Part shown: in pieces, positions 16,224 through 24,798 of the stretch
How positions within the stretch are numbered: the stretch's first letter is position 1
How the letters are laid out: every line of letters begins with the position of its first letter
Assembly: GCA_964369775.1 (NCBI GenBank)
Contig: CAYJHQ010000002.1
Location: 62,001-126,000, forward strand
Reading direction: 5' to 3'
Source: CAUPWF01 sp964369775
Lineage (GTDB): Bacteria; Bacillota; Clostridia; Lachnospirales; Lachnospiraceae
DNA length: 64,000 nt
Program-made: the position numbers and the translations under genes
Notes under the pieces: model-generated
Database searches by the model: none
Told to the model about the DNA's origin: nothing
Seen by the model: only the letters and a program-made list of their open reading frames with translations

Positions 16224-16481
16224 ATGAAAACATTTGAATTTACAGTAAAAGACGAGTTAGGAATCCATGCAAGACCTGCAGGACTTTTAGTGAAAGAAGC
16301 TAAGAATTATGAGAGTACAATTACAATTGAAAAAGCAGGAAAAAAAGTAGATGCATCTAAATTAATGATGGTTATGGCTATGGCTGTAAAGTGTGGAGAA
16401 ACAGTTACAGTTGAAATCGACGGAGCAGATGAAGATGCCGCACTTGCTGGTATCCAAAAGTTTTTTGAAGAGAATTTATAA
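16224..16481 (+). CDS. ptsH: HPr phosphocarrier protein with Lys at position 46
   Basis: This 85-residue HPr transfers phosphate from Enzyme I to EIIA. The active His15 is in GIHARPAG. A gap-free alignment with E. coli HPr puts Lys46 where the regulatory Ser46 normally is, because the local order is Ser45-Lys46 rather than Lys45-Ser46. Control by HPr kinase may therefore be lost, which would suit a dedicated carrier. GAAAGAGGAAA precedes the ATG and ptsI follows 28 bases downstream. Confidence 0.92.
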   Translation: MKTFEFTVKDELGIHARPAGLLVKEAKNYESTITIEKAGKKVDASKLMMVMAMAVKCGETVTVEIDGADEDAALAGIQKFFEENL

Positions 16482-16509
16482 AAAATACTTTTAGATAAGG
16501 AGTCAGATT

Positions 16510-18123
16510 ATGATTTGTTTGCAAGGAAAAGCAGCATTCCAAGGTGTTGCGATGGGAAAAGTTGTAGAACTTTCAAAAGAAGATAAAGCAGTTAGGCGAG
16601 AGCATATAGAAGATAAAGAGAATGAGAAAAAACGGTTTGATGAAGCCAAAATCAAAGCGGCAGAGCAATTAGGTGAGCTATATGAGAAAGCGGTCGCACA
16701 AGTAGGTGCAGATAATGCTGCTATTTTTGAAGTGCATCAGATGATGTTAGAAGATGATGATTATATCGATTCAGTATATAACATAATAGATACACAGAGT
16801 GTGAATGCAGAATATGCGGTAGCTACTACTGGAGATAATTTTGCCCTAATCTTCTCATCTATGGATGATGCATATATGAAAGAGCGTGCAGCAGATGTAA
16901 AAGATATTTCGGAAAGACTGATTGCAGTGCTGTCAGGAAAATCCCAAGGACAAGCAGTCCTAGATGAACCTAGCATTATAGTAGCAGATGATTTGGCGCC
17001 GAGTGAGACAATTCAGCTAGATAAAGAGAAGGTGCTTGCATTTGTAACAAGACAAGGATCTACGAATTCGCATACGGCGATTTTGGCTAGAACGATGAAT
17101 ATACCAGCTTTAGTAACAACAGCGGTTCCAAAAGATGCAGATGGAAAGTTTGCAATCGTAGATGGGGAATCTGGACAATTTTTCATCGAGCCAGATGAAG
17201 ATACAATTCAGAAGTATGTCGGAAAGAAAGAAGAAGAGTTGCAAAAGAGAGAGTTGCTTTTGAAATACAAAGGCGTTCCAGCAGTTACGAAATCTGGAAA
17301 GAAGATTAAGCTATATGCAAACATCGGTGGTGTAGGTGACGTAGGTGCAGCACTTCAAAACGATGCAGCAGGAATTGGTCTATTTAGAAGTGAATTCTTA
17401 TATTTACAGACAGACCGATATCCAACAGAAGAAGAACAATTTCAAGCATATAAGACTGTTGCAGAGATGATGGGTGGAAAGAATGTTATTATTCGTACAC
17501 TTGACATCGGTGCTGATAAGCAGATTGATTATTTTGATTTAGATAAAGAGGAAAATCCAGCGCTTGGATATAGAGCAGTTCGTATCTGTTTAACAAGAGA
17601 AGACATATTCAAGACTCAACTTCGTGCCTTATATAGAGCTAGTTCATTCGGTAAGATTTCAATTATGATCCCAATGATTATTTCAGAGTGGGAGATATTG
17701 AAAGTTAAAGAGATAATTGAAGAAGTGAAATCGGAGTTAACAACAGAAGGAGTTCGTTTTGGCGATGTGGAGTTTGGTATCATGATTGAGACACCAGCTG
17801 CAGTTGTGTTAGCAGATGAATTTGCTAAACACGTTGACTTCTTTAGTATCGGAACTAATGATTTAAATCAATATACTTTGGCGATAGATAGACAAAATCC
17901 AAAATTGGATATGTTCTATGATGGACATCACCCAGCAGTATTAAAGATGATTCAAATGGTCATTGATGCAGCGCACAGAAATGGAATTTGGGCTGGTATC
18001 TGTGGAGAACTAGGTGCAGACTTAGAATTAACAAAGAAATTTGTAGAGATGGGAATAGATGAGCTTTCGGTTTCACCTGCTATGGTATTGCCAGTTAAGA
18101 AAAATATCATAGAGTGTGAGTAA
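16510..18123 (+). CDS. ptsI: Phosphoenolpyruvate-protein phosphotransferase (PTS Enzyme I)
   Basis: This 537-residue cytosolic enzyme moves phosphate from phosphoenolpyruvate to HPr. The phospho-His188 lies in GSTNSHTAILAR, the PEP-binding barrel has GIGLFRSEFLYL and the C-terminal part has ICGELGAD. It is about 35 residues shorter than typical EI (about 570), with a trimmed C-terminus that still includes all active-site motifs. It is paired with ptsH inside the ula-type locus, so it may be either the general EI or a locus-dedicated copy. Confidence 0.93.
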   Translation: MICLQGKAAFQGVAMGKVVELSKEDKAVRREHIEDKENEKKRFDEAKIKAAEQLGELYEKAVAQVGADNAAIFEVHQMMLEDDDYIDSVYNIIDTQSVNAEYAVATTGDNFALIFSSMDDAYMKERAADVKDISERLIAVLSGKSQGQAVLDEPSIIVADDLAPSETIQLDKEKVLAFVTRQGSTNSHTAILARTMNIPALVTTAVPKDADGKFAIVDGESGQFFIEPDEDTIQKYVGKKEEELQKRELLLKYKGVPAVTKSGKKIKLYANIGGVGDVGAALQNDAAGIGLFRSEFLYLQTDRYPTEEEQFQAYKTVAEMMGGKNVIIRTLDIGADKQIDYFDLDKEENPALGYRAVRICLTREDIFKTQLRALYRASSFGKISIMIPMIISEWEILKVKEIIEEVKSELTTEGVRFGDVEFGIMIETPAAVVLADEFAKHVDFFSIGTNDLNQYTLAIDRQNPKLDMFYDGHHPAVLKMIQMVIDAAHRNGIWAGICGELGADLELTKKFVEMGIDELSVSPAMVLPVKKNIIECE

Positions 18124-18170
18124 ACTAAAAGTTATTTATTAATAAACAAGAAGTAAAAGGAGAATTTAGG

Positions 18171-19274
18171 ATGAGCAAGGTTCAAGAGATTACGAGAGAA
18201 TCATGGATTATGAGCACATTCCCTGAGTGGGGAACTTGGCTTAATGAAGAAATTGAAGCAGAAGAAGTAAAGCCAGGAACAGTTGCAATGTGGTGGTTAG
18301 GTTGTACTGGGATTTGGTTTAAGACTCCAGGCGGATGTAACTTAACAGTTGATTTATGGGCTGGAAACGGAAAGAGAACACATGGAAATGGAATGATGGC
18401 TGAAGGTCATCAAATGGCTAATATGTGTGGTGGCCGTGCAATGCAGCCAAACTTACGTGCAGTGCCATTTGTAATTGATCCATTTGCAATTAAGCAAGTT
18501 GATGCAGTGCTAGCAACACACTACCATCAAGACCATATGAGTGCGGAATATGCAGCTCATGTAATTCAAAGTAATATGACGACAACAGACGAGAGTGGAA
18601 AAGAAATTCCAGTACCATTTATCGGGCCTTTAAAGTCAGTAGAACTTTGGCAAAAATGGGGTGTTCCAGCTGACCGTTGTATAACAGTACGTCCTGGAGA
18701 TACTATCAAAATCAAAGATGTGGAAATTGTAGCATTAGATTCTTTTGACAGAACTTGTCTTGTAACAACAGATTCAACTGGACCAGATCGTGAAGAATTG
18801 ACAGGAATTTGCCCAACAGATATGGATGATAAATCAGTAAACTACTTGATTAAGACTCCAGGTGGAAACGTATACCATAGTGGGGACTCTCATTATTCAA
18901 TCTACTACGCAAAGCACGGAAAAGATTATGACATTGATGTGGCGTTTGGTTCATATGGAGAAAATCCAGTAGGTATGGCAGACAAGATGACATCGATTGA
19001 TATCTTACGTATGGGAGAAGCTCTTAGATGTGAAGTTGTAATTCCGATTCATTATGATGTATGGACAAACTTTATGGCTGACATTAATGAAATTAGAGTA
19101 TTATATGATATGAAGAAAGATAGATTAGACTATCAGTTCCATCCATTCTTTTGGGAAGTTGGTGGAAAGTATGTATATCCTACTCAAAAAGATAAAAAAG
19201 CATATCACCACCGTCGTGGTTTTGAAGATTGCTTTGAAGCACCACAAAATATACCATTTAGATCTTGTTTATAA
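18171..19274 (+). CDS. ulaG: L-ascorbate-6-phosphate lactonase (UlaG), metallo-beta-lactamase fold
   Basis: This 367-residue enzyme opens the lactone of L-ascorbate 6-phosphate to 3-keto-L-gulonate 6-phosphate. It is strongly similar to E. coli UlaG throughout: the start MSKVQEITRESWIMSTFPEW, MWWLGCTGIW, DPFAIKQVDAVLATHYHQDH with the HxHxDH metal motif, and YHSGDSHYSIYYAKHG. AAAGGAGAA precedes the ATG. Its presence is the best evidence that the locus acts on ascorbate or a close lactone. The next enzyme, UlaD, is not in the window. Confidence 0.95.
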   Translation: MSKVQEITRESWIMSTFPEWGTWLNEEIEAEEVKPGTVAMWWLGCTGIWFKTPGGCNLTVDLWAGNGKRTHGNGMMAEGHQMANMCGGRAMQPNLRAVPFVIDPFAIKQVDAVLATHYHQDHMSAEYAAHVIQSNMTTTDESGKEIPVPFIGPLKSVELWQKWGVPADRCITVRPGDTIKIKDVEIVALDSFDRTCLVTTDSTGPDREELTGICPTDMDDKSVNYLIKTPGGNVYHSGDSHYSIYYAKHGKDYDIDVAFGSYGENPVGMADKMTSIDILRMGEALRCEVVIPIHYDVWTNFMADINEIRVLYDMKKDRLDYQFHPFFWEVGGKYVYPTQKDKKAYHHRRGFEDCFEAPQNIPFRSCL

Positions 19275-19286
19275 TAAGGTGAATAT

Positions 19287-19335
19287 AAAATGCTGCAACA
19301 CCTATGGTAGGTGCGCAGCATTTTTGTGTTTTTTA
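19287..19335 (+). terminator. Rho-independent terminator of the ula-type operon
   Basis: A two-part hairpin has an outer stem AAAATGCTGC/GCAGCATTTT and an inner stem CACCTA/TAGGTG, followed by TTTTTGTGTTTTTT. Confidence 0.9.
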
Positions 19336-19356
19336 CAAAATATATTAGATTTCTTA

Positions 19357-19385
19357 TTGAATAACTAAGTAATATGGAATAAAAT
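19357..19385 (+). promoter_or_regulatory. Promoter of the GGDEF/EAL gene
   Basis: TTGAAT (19357-19362), 17-base spacer, TAAAAT (19380-19385), 35 bases before the ATG at 19420. Confidence 0.6.
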
Positions 19386-19419
19386 AGAGAGAGAAGTATT
19401 ATAGAGCAGAGGTGAGCAG

Positions 19420-21618
19420 ATGAAATCTAATATATTTGATCAAAAGCGTTTGAAAATTATACTTACAATTACTACAACTATAATAGTAACAATTAGTATT
19501 TTTGCCTTCTTGCGCTTTGCAAAGGGTGAGTTAGAAGAAACTGCAATCAATCTGCTCGAAGATAAAATACAACAACAGCAATATGAGATTAATGCAGATT
19601 TCTCAAATGTAGAAAACGAAGTTCGAAGTATGGCGAGTTCAGTTCAAAATTGCAAATATTTAGGCGCTGAGAGACTGATGTTTTTGCAAGAACAAAGTGC
19701 TATCCTTGGATTTGAGGATGCTTATTATGTGGATATTGACGGATATGGAACTTCTAATAGTGGTGTGGAAAAAGATTTTTCAGAATACTTGGAGGAGAGG
19801 AAAGCAGAGGAAGTCATATATACCCATACATACGAATCCGAATCGACAAAAAGTACAGTGGTTAGTGTAATAGCACCTATACAAGAGAACGAAGTTACAG
19901 TGGCCTATGTCGCAGGTGAGTATTCACTTGAGATGATGAAAGATAGGGTGGAAATAGATGTATATGAAGGCGGTTACGCAGTCCTTGTTGACGAAGATGA
20001 ACATGCATTCTTTAGCACGAATAATGTAGAAGGGTATGGTTTTTTAGCAGAGTATAGTGATTTGTTGGTTCAAAACGGAGTGAATATCGAAAAAATCAGC
20101 GATGAATTTATTAACCGAAGAGAGGGTTGGTTTACTTTTGATTCTGAAGGGGAACCCTATATAGGGATTTATGTGCCGCTAGAGATAAGCGATTGGATGT
20201 TGGTATATGTGGTGAATAGTAATGCGATTACGGAGATAAATGACGTAGAAATATTAGCTTCGATTATTATTGTAACTACTACAGTTATAGTTCTAATACT
20301 TGTAATTATAGCATCTAATAATTTGATTAGGAGAAAATCAGCAGAGCAATTTGTAGATTATGATGAGCTGACGGGTCTCCCTAATTATGGGAAATTTAAA
20401 AAAGATGTTGTATCAGTGTTGAAAAAGAATCCAGATAAAAGATATGCTATCGTGAAATTCGATATTGATAACTTCAAAGCCATTAATGAAGAGTTTGATT
20501 TTGAAACAGGTAATCAAGCAATTTGTGCTTTTGCTGAAGTAGGAAAGACGATAAGCTTGGAATCTTTTCACTTAGGTCGAGTAGGTTCAGATGAATTTAT
20601 CATGTTTGCAGGAGATGATTTTTTTGACAAGCTTGAGGATATGACATATAATCAGGAAATATTATTTAAATCTTTTGTTCCAGCACTGCAAAATTATCCA
20701 CTTGTATTCAATTATGGTAGATACTTTATAGAACCAAAAGATAGGGAATTTAATGCTATTTTTGAGAAAGTTAACTTGGCGCATAAGGTAGCTAAAAAAA
20801 ATAAAGATGGCATCGTTTGTGACTATAATAAAGAGTACACAAACAAGATTAAGAGAATTGCAGAAATAACTAGAAAAATGGAATTAGCGCTAGAGAATGG
20901 AGAGTTTATTCCTTATTTACAACCGAAGATTTGTTTGGAGTGTGAAGAAATTAAGGGAGCAGAAGCTTTAGTTCGCTGGATAGAAGCAGATGGAAAGATG
21001 ATTTATCCAGACGAATTTATTCCTGTATTTGAGTCTAATGGGTTTTTGATAGAAGTTGATAAGCACATGTTGAGATGTGTTTGCAATCTGATAAAGACAT
21101 GGATAGAACGGGGGTATAAGTGCATACCGATATCGGTTAACTTTTCTAGAATACATCTAACGAATCCAGAGTTTATTAATAATTTAGTCCAGATAGTGGA
21201 TGAGTATAAAGTGCCTCATGAGTATATTGAGGTTGAACTTACAGAGACAACAATTTTAGATAATGAGTCGACATTAGAAAAACTATTTGAAGATTTGCAT
21301 AAAGCGAATTTCCCTGTTGCTATCGATGATTTTGGTGCTGGTTACTCATCCTTGGGTATGCTTAAGAATTTTAATGTGGATACATTAAAACTGGATCGAA
21401 GTTTTCTAATGGATAATGGCGAGGATAGGCGAGGAGAGCGAGTAATCGAAGGTGTTATCAAACTAGCGCATAGTATAGGCATGAATCTTGTTGCAGAAGG
21501 TGTAGAAGACGAAAAACAGGTAGAATTTCTAAGAGGATTAAAATGTGAAACAGCACAAGGTTATTACTATTCAAGACCGATTCCAGCTCAGGAATTTGAA
21601 GAGAAATATTTAAAATAA
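19420..21618 (+). CDS. Membrane sensor with GGDEF (GSDEF) and EAL domains
   Basis: This 732-residue protein has one N-terminal transmembrane helix, an extracellular Cache-like sensor (about residues 35-275), a second helix (about 285-302), a GGDEF domain (about 315-470) and an EAL domain (about 485-730). The cyclase motif reads GSDEF, so diguanylate cyclase activity may be weak or lost. The EAL domain keeps AEALVRW, ELTET, IDDFGAGYSSL, LKLDRSF and AEGVE, so c-di-GMP hydrolysis is likely. AGAGGTGAG precedes the ATG. It is a single gene bounded by terminators; the signal sensed is unknown. Confidence 0.92.
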   Translation: MKSNIFDQKRLKIILTITTTIIVTISIFAFLRFAKGELEETAINLLEDKIQQQQYEINADFSNVENEVRSMASSVQNCKYLGAERLMFLQEQSAILGFEDAYYVDIDGYGTSNSGVEKDFSEYLEERKAEEVIYTHTYESESTKSTVVSVIAPIQENEVTVAYVAGEYSLEMMKDRVEIDVYEGGYAVLVDEDEHAFFSTNNVEGYGFLAEYSDLLVQNGVNIEKISDEFINRREGWFTFDSEGEPYIGIYVPLEISDWMLVYVVNSNAITEINDVEILASIIIVTTTVIVLILVIIASNNLIRRKSAEQFVDYDELTGLPNYGKFKKDVVSVLKKNPDKRYAIVKFDIDNFKAINEEFDFETGNQAICAFAEVGKTISLESFHLGRVGSDEFIMFAGDDFFDKLEDMTYNQEILFKSFVPALQNYPLVFNYGRYFIEPKDREFNAIFEKVNLAHKVAKKNKDGIVCDYNKEYTNKIKRIAEITRKMELALENGEFIPYLQPKICLECEEIKGAEALVRWIEADGKMIYPDEFIPVFESNGFLIEVDKHMLRCVCNLIKTWIERGYKCIPISVNFSRIHLTNPEFINNLVQIVDEYKVPHEYIEVELTETTILDNESTLEKLFEDLHKANFPVAIDDFGAGYSSLGMLKNFNVDTLKLDRSFLMDNGEDRRGERVIEGVIKLAHSIGMNLVAEGVEDEKQVEFLRGLKCETAQGYYYSRPIPAQEFEEKYLK

Positions 21619-21634
21619 TAGAGGTTGAGATTAA

Positions 21635-21677
21635 AATCCCCTACCATTTTGAAAATAAAGCAAAATGCTAGGGGATT
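21635..21677. terminator. Terminator between convergent genes
   Basis: A 17-bp stem with one mismatch (21635-21651 with 21661-21677) around a 9-base loop, 17 bases after the GGDEF/EAL stop and 8 bases before the stop of the convergent RACo gene. Confidence 0.8.
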
Positions 21678-21684
21678 ATATTAT

Positions 21685-23238
21685 CTAGAATTCCATACAA
21701 TCCATGTAATGTTCTACAAACATTGGGTTTAAAGATAAATCCTTTCCTACTGCTGGTATGGAATCTCTAATCAAGAAGTTTTTTACTTGATTATTGCAGA
21801 GGATTAAAGAAGCACCATCGAGTGCGGCGTTACCAATGATAGTGGCTTTTGGCTCTAATTCTTTTGGAATCAACCCGATATTTGCAGCAGAGGCCAAGTT
21901 CATATATTTTCCAAATCCACCAGCTAAATAAAATGTGTCAATAGAGTCGTAGGATAAATTGTTTTCGCCAAGTACGGTTAATACACCAGCTGCGATTGCA
22001 CCTTTTGCAAGTTGAACTTTTCGTACATCACCTTGTGTAAAATAGACAGAGTCAGTTAACTTGATAGCTATATCATTATCGACAGTAATAGCGATATTTA
22101 AATCTTCAAGAACTTCTTCGTCTAATGCACCGGTCTCATCCATAGCACCAATATCTTTCAGAACAGATAGCAAATCAATGACCCCAGTTCCGCAAATTCC
22201 GATAGGGATCTTATCTGAAATTGTTTCTAATTCAAACTTTCCATCCTTCCAAGATATGCTGTGAATTGCACCATTGATTCCCTGAGTTCCACAACTCAAT
22301 TCACCACCTTCAAAAGCAGGACCTGCAGCAGTGGCACTACAGTGTAGCTTGGCACCGTCAAAAAATGCGATTTCTCCATTTGTTCCGATGTCTAAAAGAA
22401 GAGATTTATGCAAGCTATCTGTCATATGAGATGCTAAAACTGCGGTTGTGATGTCAGCGCCTACAAAGGAGGAGATACATTTGGGTAAAAACACTTTTGC
22501 ATCACTTGATAATTGAAGCCCTATATCTGAAGAGAAAAGTTCTATACCATAGAGCTCATCAGCAATAAAAGGAGCACGAGAAAGAGGAAATACATCTTTA
22601 TTGTTTAACAAATAGAGCATTGTAGTGTTACCTGTAATAACACAGTAATCAATATCCATTAGAGTTATATGGGCATATTTTACCATTTTACCAATTAGTT
22701 TATTGATTTTTCGAGAGACTAAAGACTGAAGTTCGACTCCCTTTCCAGAAAGCGAAGCTTCAATTCGAGAAATAACATCTGCCCCTAATTTTGATTGAGG
22801 ATTTTTTCCACTAGCAGAGGCTAGTAATTGGTCGTTATCATAAAGATTAGCAGCCATAGTAGTGGTGCCGATGTCGATGGCAACACCATACTTTTTGAAT
22901 AGTGGAGCAGTAATTGGAACAGTGATATTACCCAGTGCTACTTTTAAAGAATTAATGTCTTCTTGAAAGATATTCGTAATTCTCATTCCATCTACAGTTG
23001 CGGTGAGACAAGCCAATCGTATATTCTTGGATAACTCATCATCTGTAAGTAAATATTGTTCTTGCACAGTAGGTTCTGTAACGCCGTTTAATAGTGTGAT
23101 TTTACACTTTCCACACCGTCCTTTTCCATTGCATGGCACAGCGAGGTTAATATCTTGCCGGAGGATTACTTTGCTGAGTTTTTCACCTTCAAAACAAGAA
23201 ACTGCTAAATCATCTAAGTAAATTGTGATATCTTTCAT
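21685..23238 (-). CDS. RACo/RamA-type reductive activator of corrinoid proteins (DUF4445)
   Basis: This 517-residue protein re-reduces adventitiously oxidised Co(II) corrinoid to Co(I) in an ATP-dependent way. An N-terminal 2Fe-2S ferredoxin domain (C36, C42, C45, C77) is followed by an ASKHA-type ATPase core with VAIDIGTTTMAANL, LLDIGTNGEIAFF and the family segment FYLAGGFGKYMNLASAANIG. At 517 residues it is shorter than many RACo proteins (about 600), through a compact linker. It is the last gene of the minus-strand corrinoid operon, whose corrinoid protein is its presumed client. Confidence 0.9.
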   Translation of the reverse strand: MKDITIYLDDLAVSCFEGEKLSKVILRQDINLAVPCNGKGRCGKCKITLLNGVTEPTVQEQYLLTDDELSKNIRLACLTATVDGMRITNIFQEDINSLKVALGNITVPITAPLFKKYGVAIDIGTTTMAANLYDNDQLLASASGKNPQSKLGADVISRIEASLSGKGVELQSLVSRKINKLIGKMVKYAHITLMDIDYCVITGNTTMLYLLNNKDVFPLSRAPFIADELYGIELFSSDIGLQLSSDAKVFLPKCISSFVGADITTAVLASHMTDSLHKSLLLDIGTNGEIAFFDGAKLHCSATAAGPAFEGGELSCGTQGINGAIHSISWKDGKFELETISDKIPIGICGTGVIDLLSVLKDIGAMDETGALDEEVLEDLNIAITVDNDIAIKLTDSVYFTQGDVRKVQLAKGAIAAGVLTVLGENNLSYDSIDTFYLAGGFGKYMNLASAANIGLIPKELEPKATIIGNAALDGASLILCNNQVKNFLIRDSIPAVGKDLSLNPMFVEHYMDCMEF

Positions 23239-23266
23239 ACTTTTATAATCCTTTACTGTATAAATT

Positions 23267-23821
23267 TTAATCTTTTAATAATAGCATACCGAAATAAGTT
23301 ACTGTATTTTGACCATTGATGTAGTTTAGATTTGCAGCTTCTGCTAATTGTGTTACGTAGATACAGTAAGTATCAATAGAGGGGAGCACAGATTCAGGAA
23401 ATCTACAAGGTATTCCATCAACAGCACCACAAGTTGCGCAAGTGCGACATCCACCATTTGCTAAATTCTCATAGTTGAGATTATTTACCGTCTCACATAG
23501 TTTGGATACAGATAGGCATAACTTGTAGTGGTTTTTTCCATGCTCCATCATGCTTTCGTAATCATAAGAATCTTCTAGATTTCCAACAGTTTGATATACG
23601 ATAGCACGACTATATTTTTTTGCGTTTGCAATGAGGTCGTCGGGCTCTCCTACAAAAGGTGGACATCCGTAGTTTCTGCCATAGCATCCACAAGAATTTT
23701 GCTCACATAAAGTGCGAAAAGAGGGCTCGAACACAATATCAGAGACAGATATTTCACTGACAGCATGTGCACCTAAATTTTTGATTTCATTAATAAAATC
23801 TATCTGATTAGTTTGATCCAT
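23267..23821 (-). CDS. DUF2284 cysteine-rich metal-binding protein
   Basis: This 184-residue protein is of the DUF2284 type found near corrinoid methyltransferases. It carries about a dozen cysteines, in CEQNSCGCYGRNYGCPP and GGCRTCATCGAVDGIPCRFP, which suggests iron-sulfur or other metal binding. The ATG at 23821 follows GGAGGTGGC and overlaps the end of the GTPase gene by 14 bases, so the two are coupled. The function is not established; a redox or metal-delivery role for the methyltransferase is inference. Confidence 0.85.
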   Translation of the reverse strand: MDQTNQIDFINEIKNLGAHAVSEISVSDIVFEPSFRTLCEQNSCGCYGRNYGCPPFVGEPDDLIANAKKYSRAIVYQTVGNLEDSYDYESMMEHGKNHYKLCLSVSKLCETVNNLNYENLANGGCRTCATCGAVDGIPCRFPESVLPSIDTYCIYVTQLAEAANLNYINGQNTVTYFGMLLLKD

Positions 23822-24725
23822 AAGCCACCTCCACAATTTGAGTTTTATAAATGTTTTGAGTTTCTTTGAATGTTTTTCTAAGAGACATTCCTGTTCCAGC
23901 TAAAGCGACTAAATGGTTGAGATTTGAGTGAGCACCTTCGTATGGAAGAACTTCAACGTAGCCGCCTACACAATTCGCTAGATAAATTTCATTCTCTATT
24001 TTGACAAATCCTTTTACCCGATAAGTCCCTTCGCCGAGTATATTAAGAATACCTTTTAGGTTCTCTAGATCGATATCATCAGAAAGTGTGAGAGAGCCTT
24101 TTTGTAAGGTGATATCTCTCGTAGTCATTACTTCATCAATTTCAATATCTGTTTTTAATGAAGATAACCAAGAAGAGTCAAAAGCGCCGTAAGTTGTTGG
24201 TTGAATGGTGGCGATAGGGTTTAGTGCTAGAATTTCCTCTTGCACTTTTTCCTGTGTCTCTTCATCGATTAGGTCAACTTTGTTGAGGAGTACAAGGGTC
24301 GATATTTTTATCTGTCTAGGAACAACTCTAGCAGTACTGATTACTTTTTGCAACCTTGCACCATCTACGATACAAATACTTCCTTTATAGTTGATTCCAC
24401 TATATTCAGGCTTACTAAGTATTTTTTTGATATTAGTTGGATCGCTTAATCCAGAAGCTTCTACGATAATTACTTCGGGTTTATATTCAGGGAGTTTATT
24501 TAACTCATCCTCAAATTTGTCAATCTTACAGGCGCAGAAGATAGAACCGTTATTAATCTCGGCAAGAGTAGCATTTAAGTTGCGAACTAAGTCTCCATCC
24601 ACTCCTTCTTTTCCGAATTCATTGACCAATAAATAAATCTTCTTATCTGAAAAAGCGTGGATCATATTTTTTAAAAATGTAGTTTTTCCGGCACCTAAAA
24701 ATCCGGTAATGAGGTATAAATCCAT
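23808..24725 (-). CDS. COG0523 (CobW-like) GTP-dependent metallochaperone
   Basis: This 305-residue GTPase has Walker A TGFLGAGKTTF, the switch region VNEFGKEGVDGD, Walker B VIIVEASGLSDP and the guanine-specificity motif LNKVDL. The usual metal motif CxCC appears as CACK, with the last Cys replaced by Lys. The ATG at 24725 has AAGGAGAA upstream. Members deliver metals or assist cobalamin or methyltransferase maturation; here it sits between a methyltransferase and a cysteine-rich protein. A zinc-delivery role to the MtaA-like enzyme is possible but inferred. Confidence 0.88.
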   Translation of the reverse strand: MDLYLITGFLGAGKTTFLKNMIHAFSDKKIYLLVNEFGKEGVDGDLVRNLNATLAEINNGSIFCACKIDKFEDELNKLPEYKPEVIIVEASGLSDPTNIKKILSKPEYSGINYKGSICIVDGARLQKVISTARVVPRQIKISTLVLLNKVDLIDEETQEKVQEEILALNPIATIQPTTYGAFDSSWLSSLKTDIEIDEVMTTRDITLQKGSLTLSDDIDLENLKGILNILGEGTYRVKGFVKIENEIYLANCVGGYVEVLPYEGAHSNLNHLVALAGTGMSLRKTFKETQNIYKTQIVEVAYGSN

Positions 24726-24737
24726 AAGTTTCTCCTT

Positions 24738-24779
24738 AAAAAAGACCATGCAAGGAAATGATTTCCAAGCACGGTCTTT
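24738..24779 (-). terminator. Hairpin between methyltransferase and CobW-like genes (terminator or attenuator)
   Basis: A hairpin with AAAGACC/GGTCTTT and an inner GGAAA/TTTCC stem, read on the minus strand, is followed by TTTTTTAAGG. It lies inside the operon, so it may set lower expression of the three downstream accessory genes relative to the two catalytic ones. Confidence 0.65.
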
Positions 24780-24798
24780 GAAATATTAATTAAGATTA

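Noticed and set aside
16224..18123. The locus as the general PTS operon only
   Set aside because: The genes sit between a locus-specific DeoR gene and ulaG and share their terminator, so a purely housekeeping reading is not supported, although a dual role is possible.
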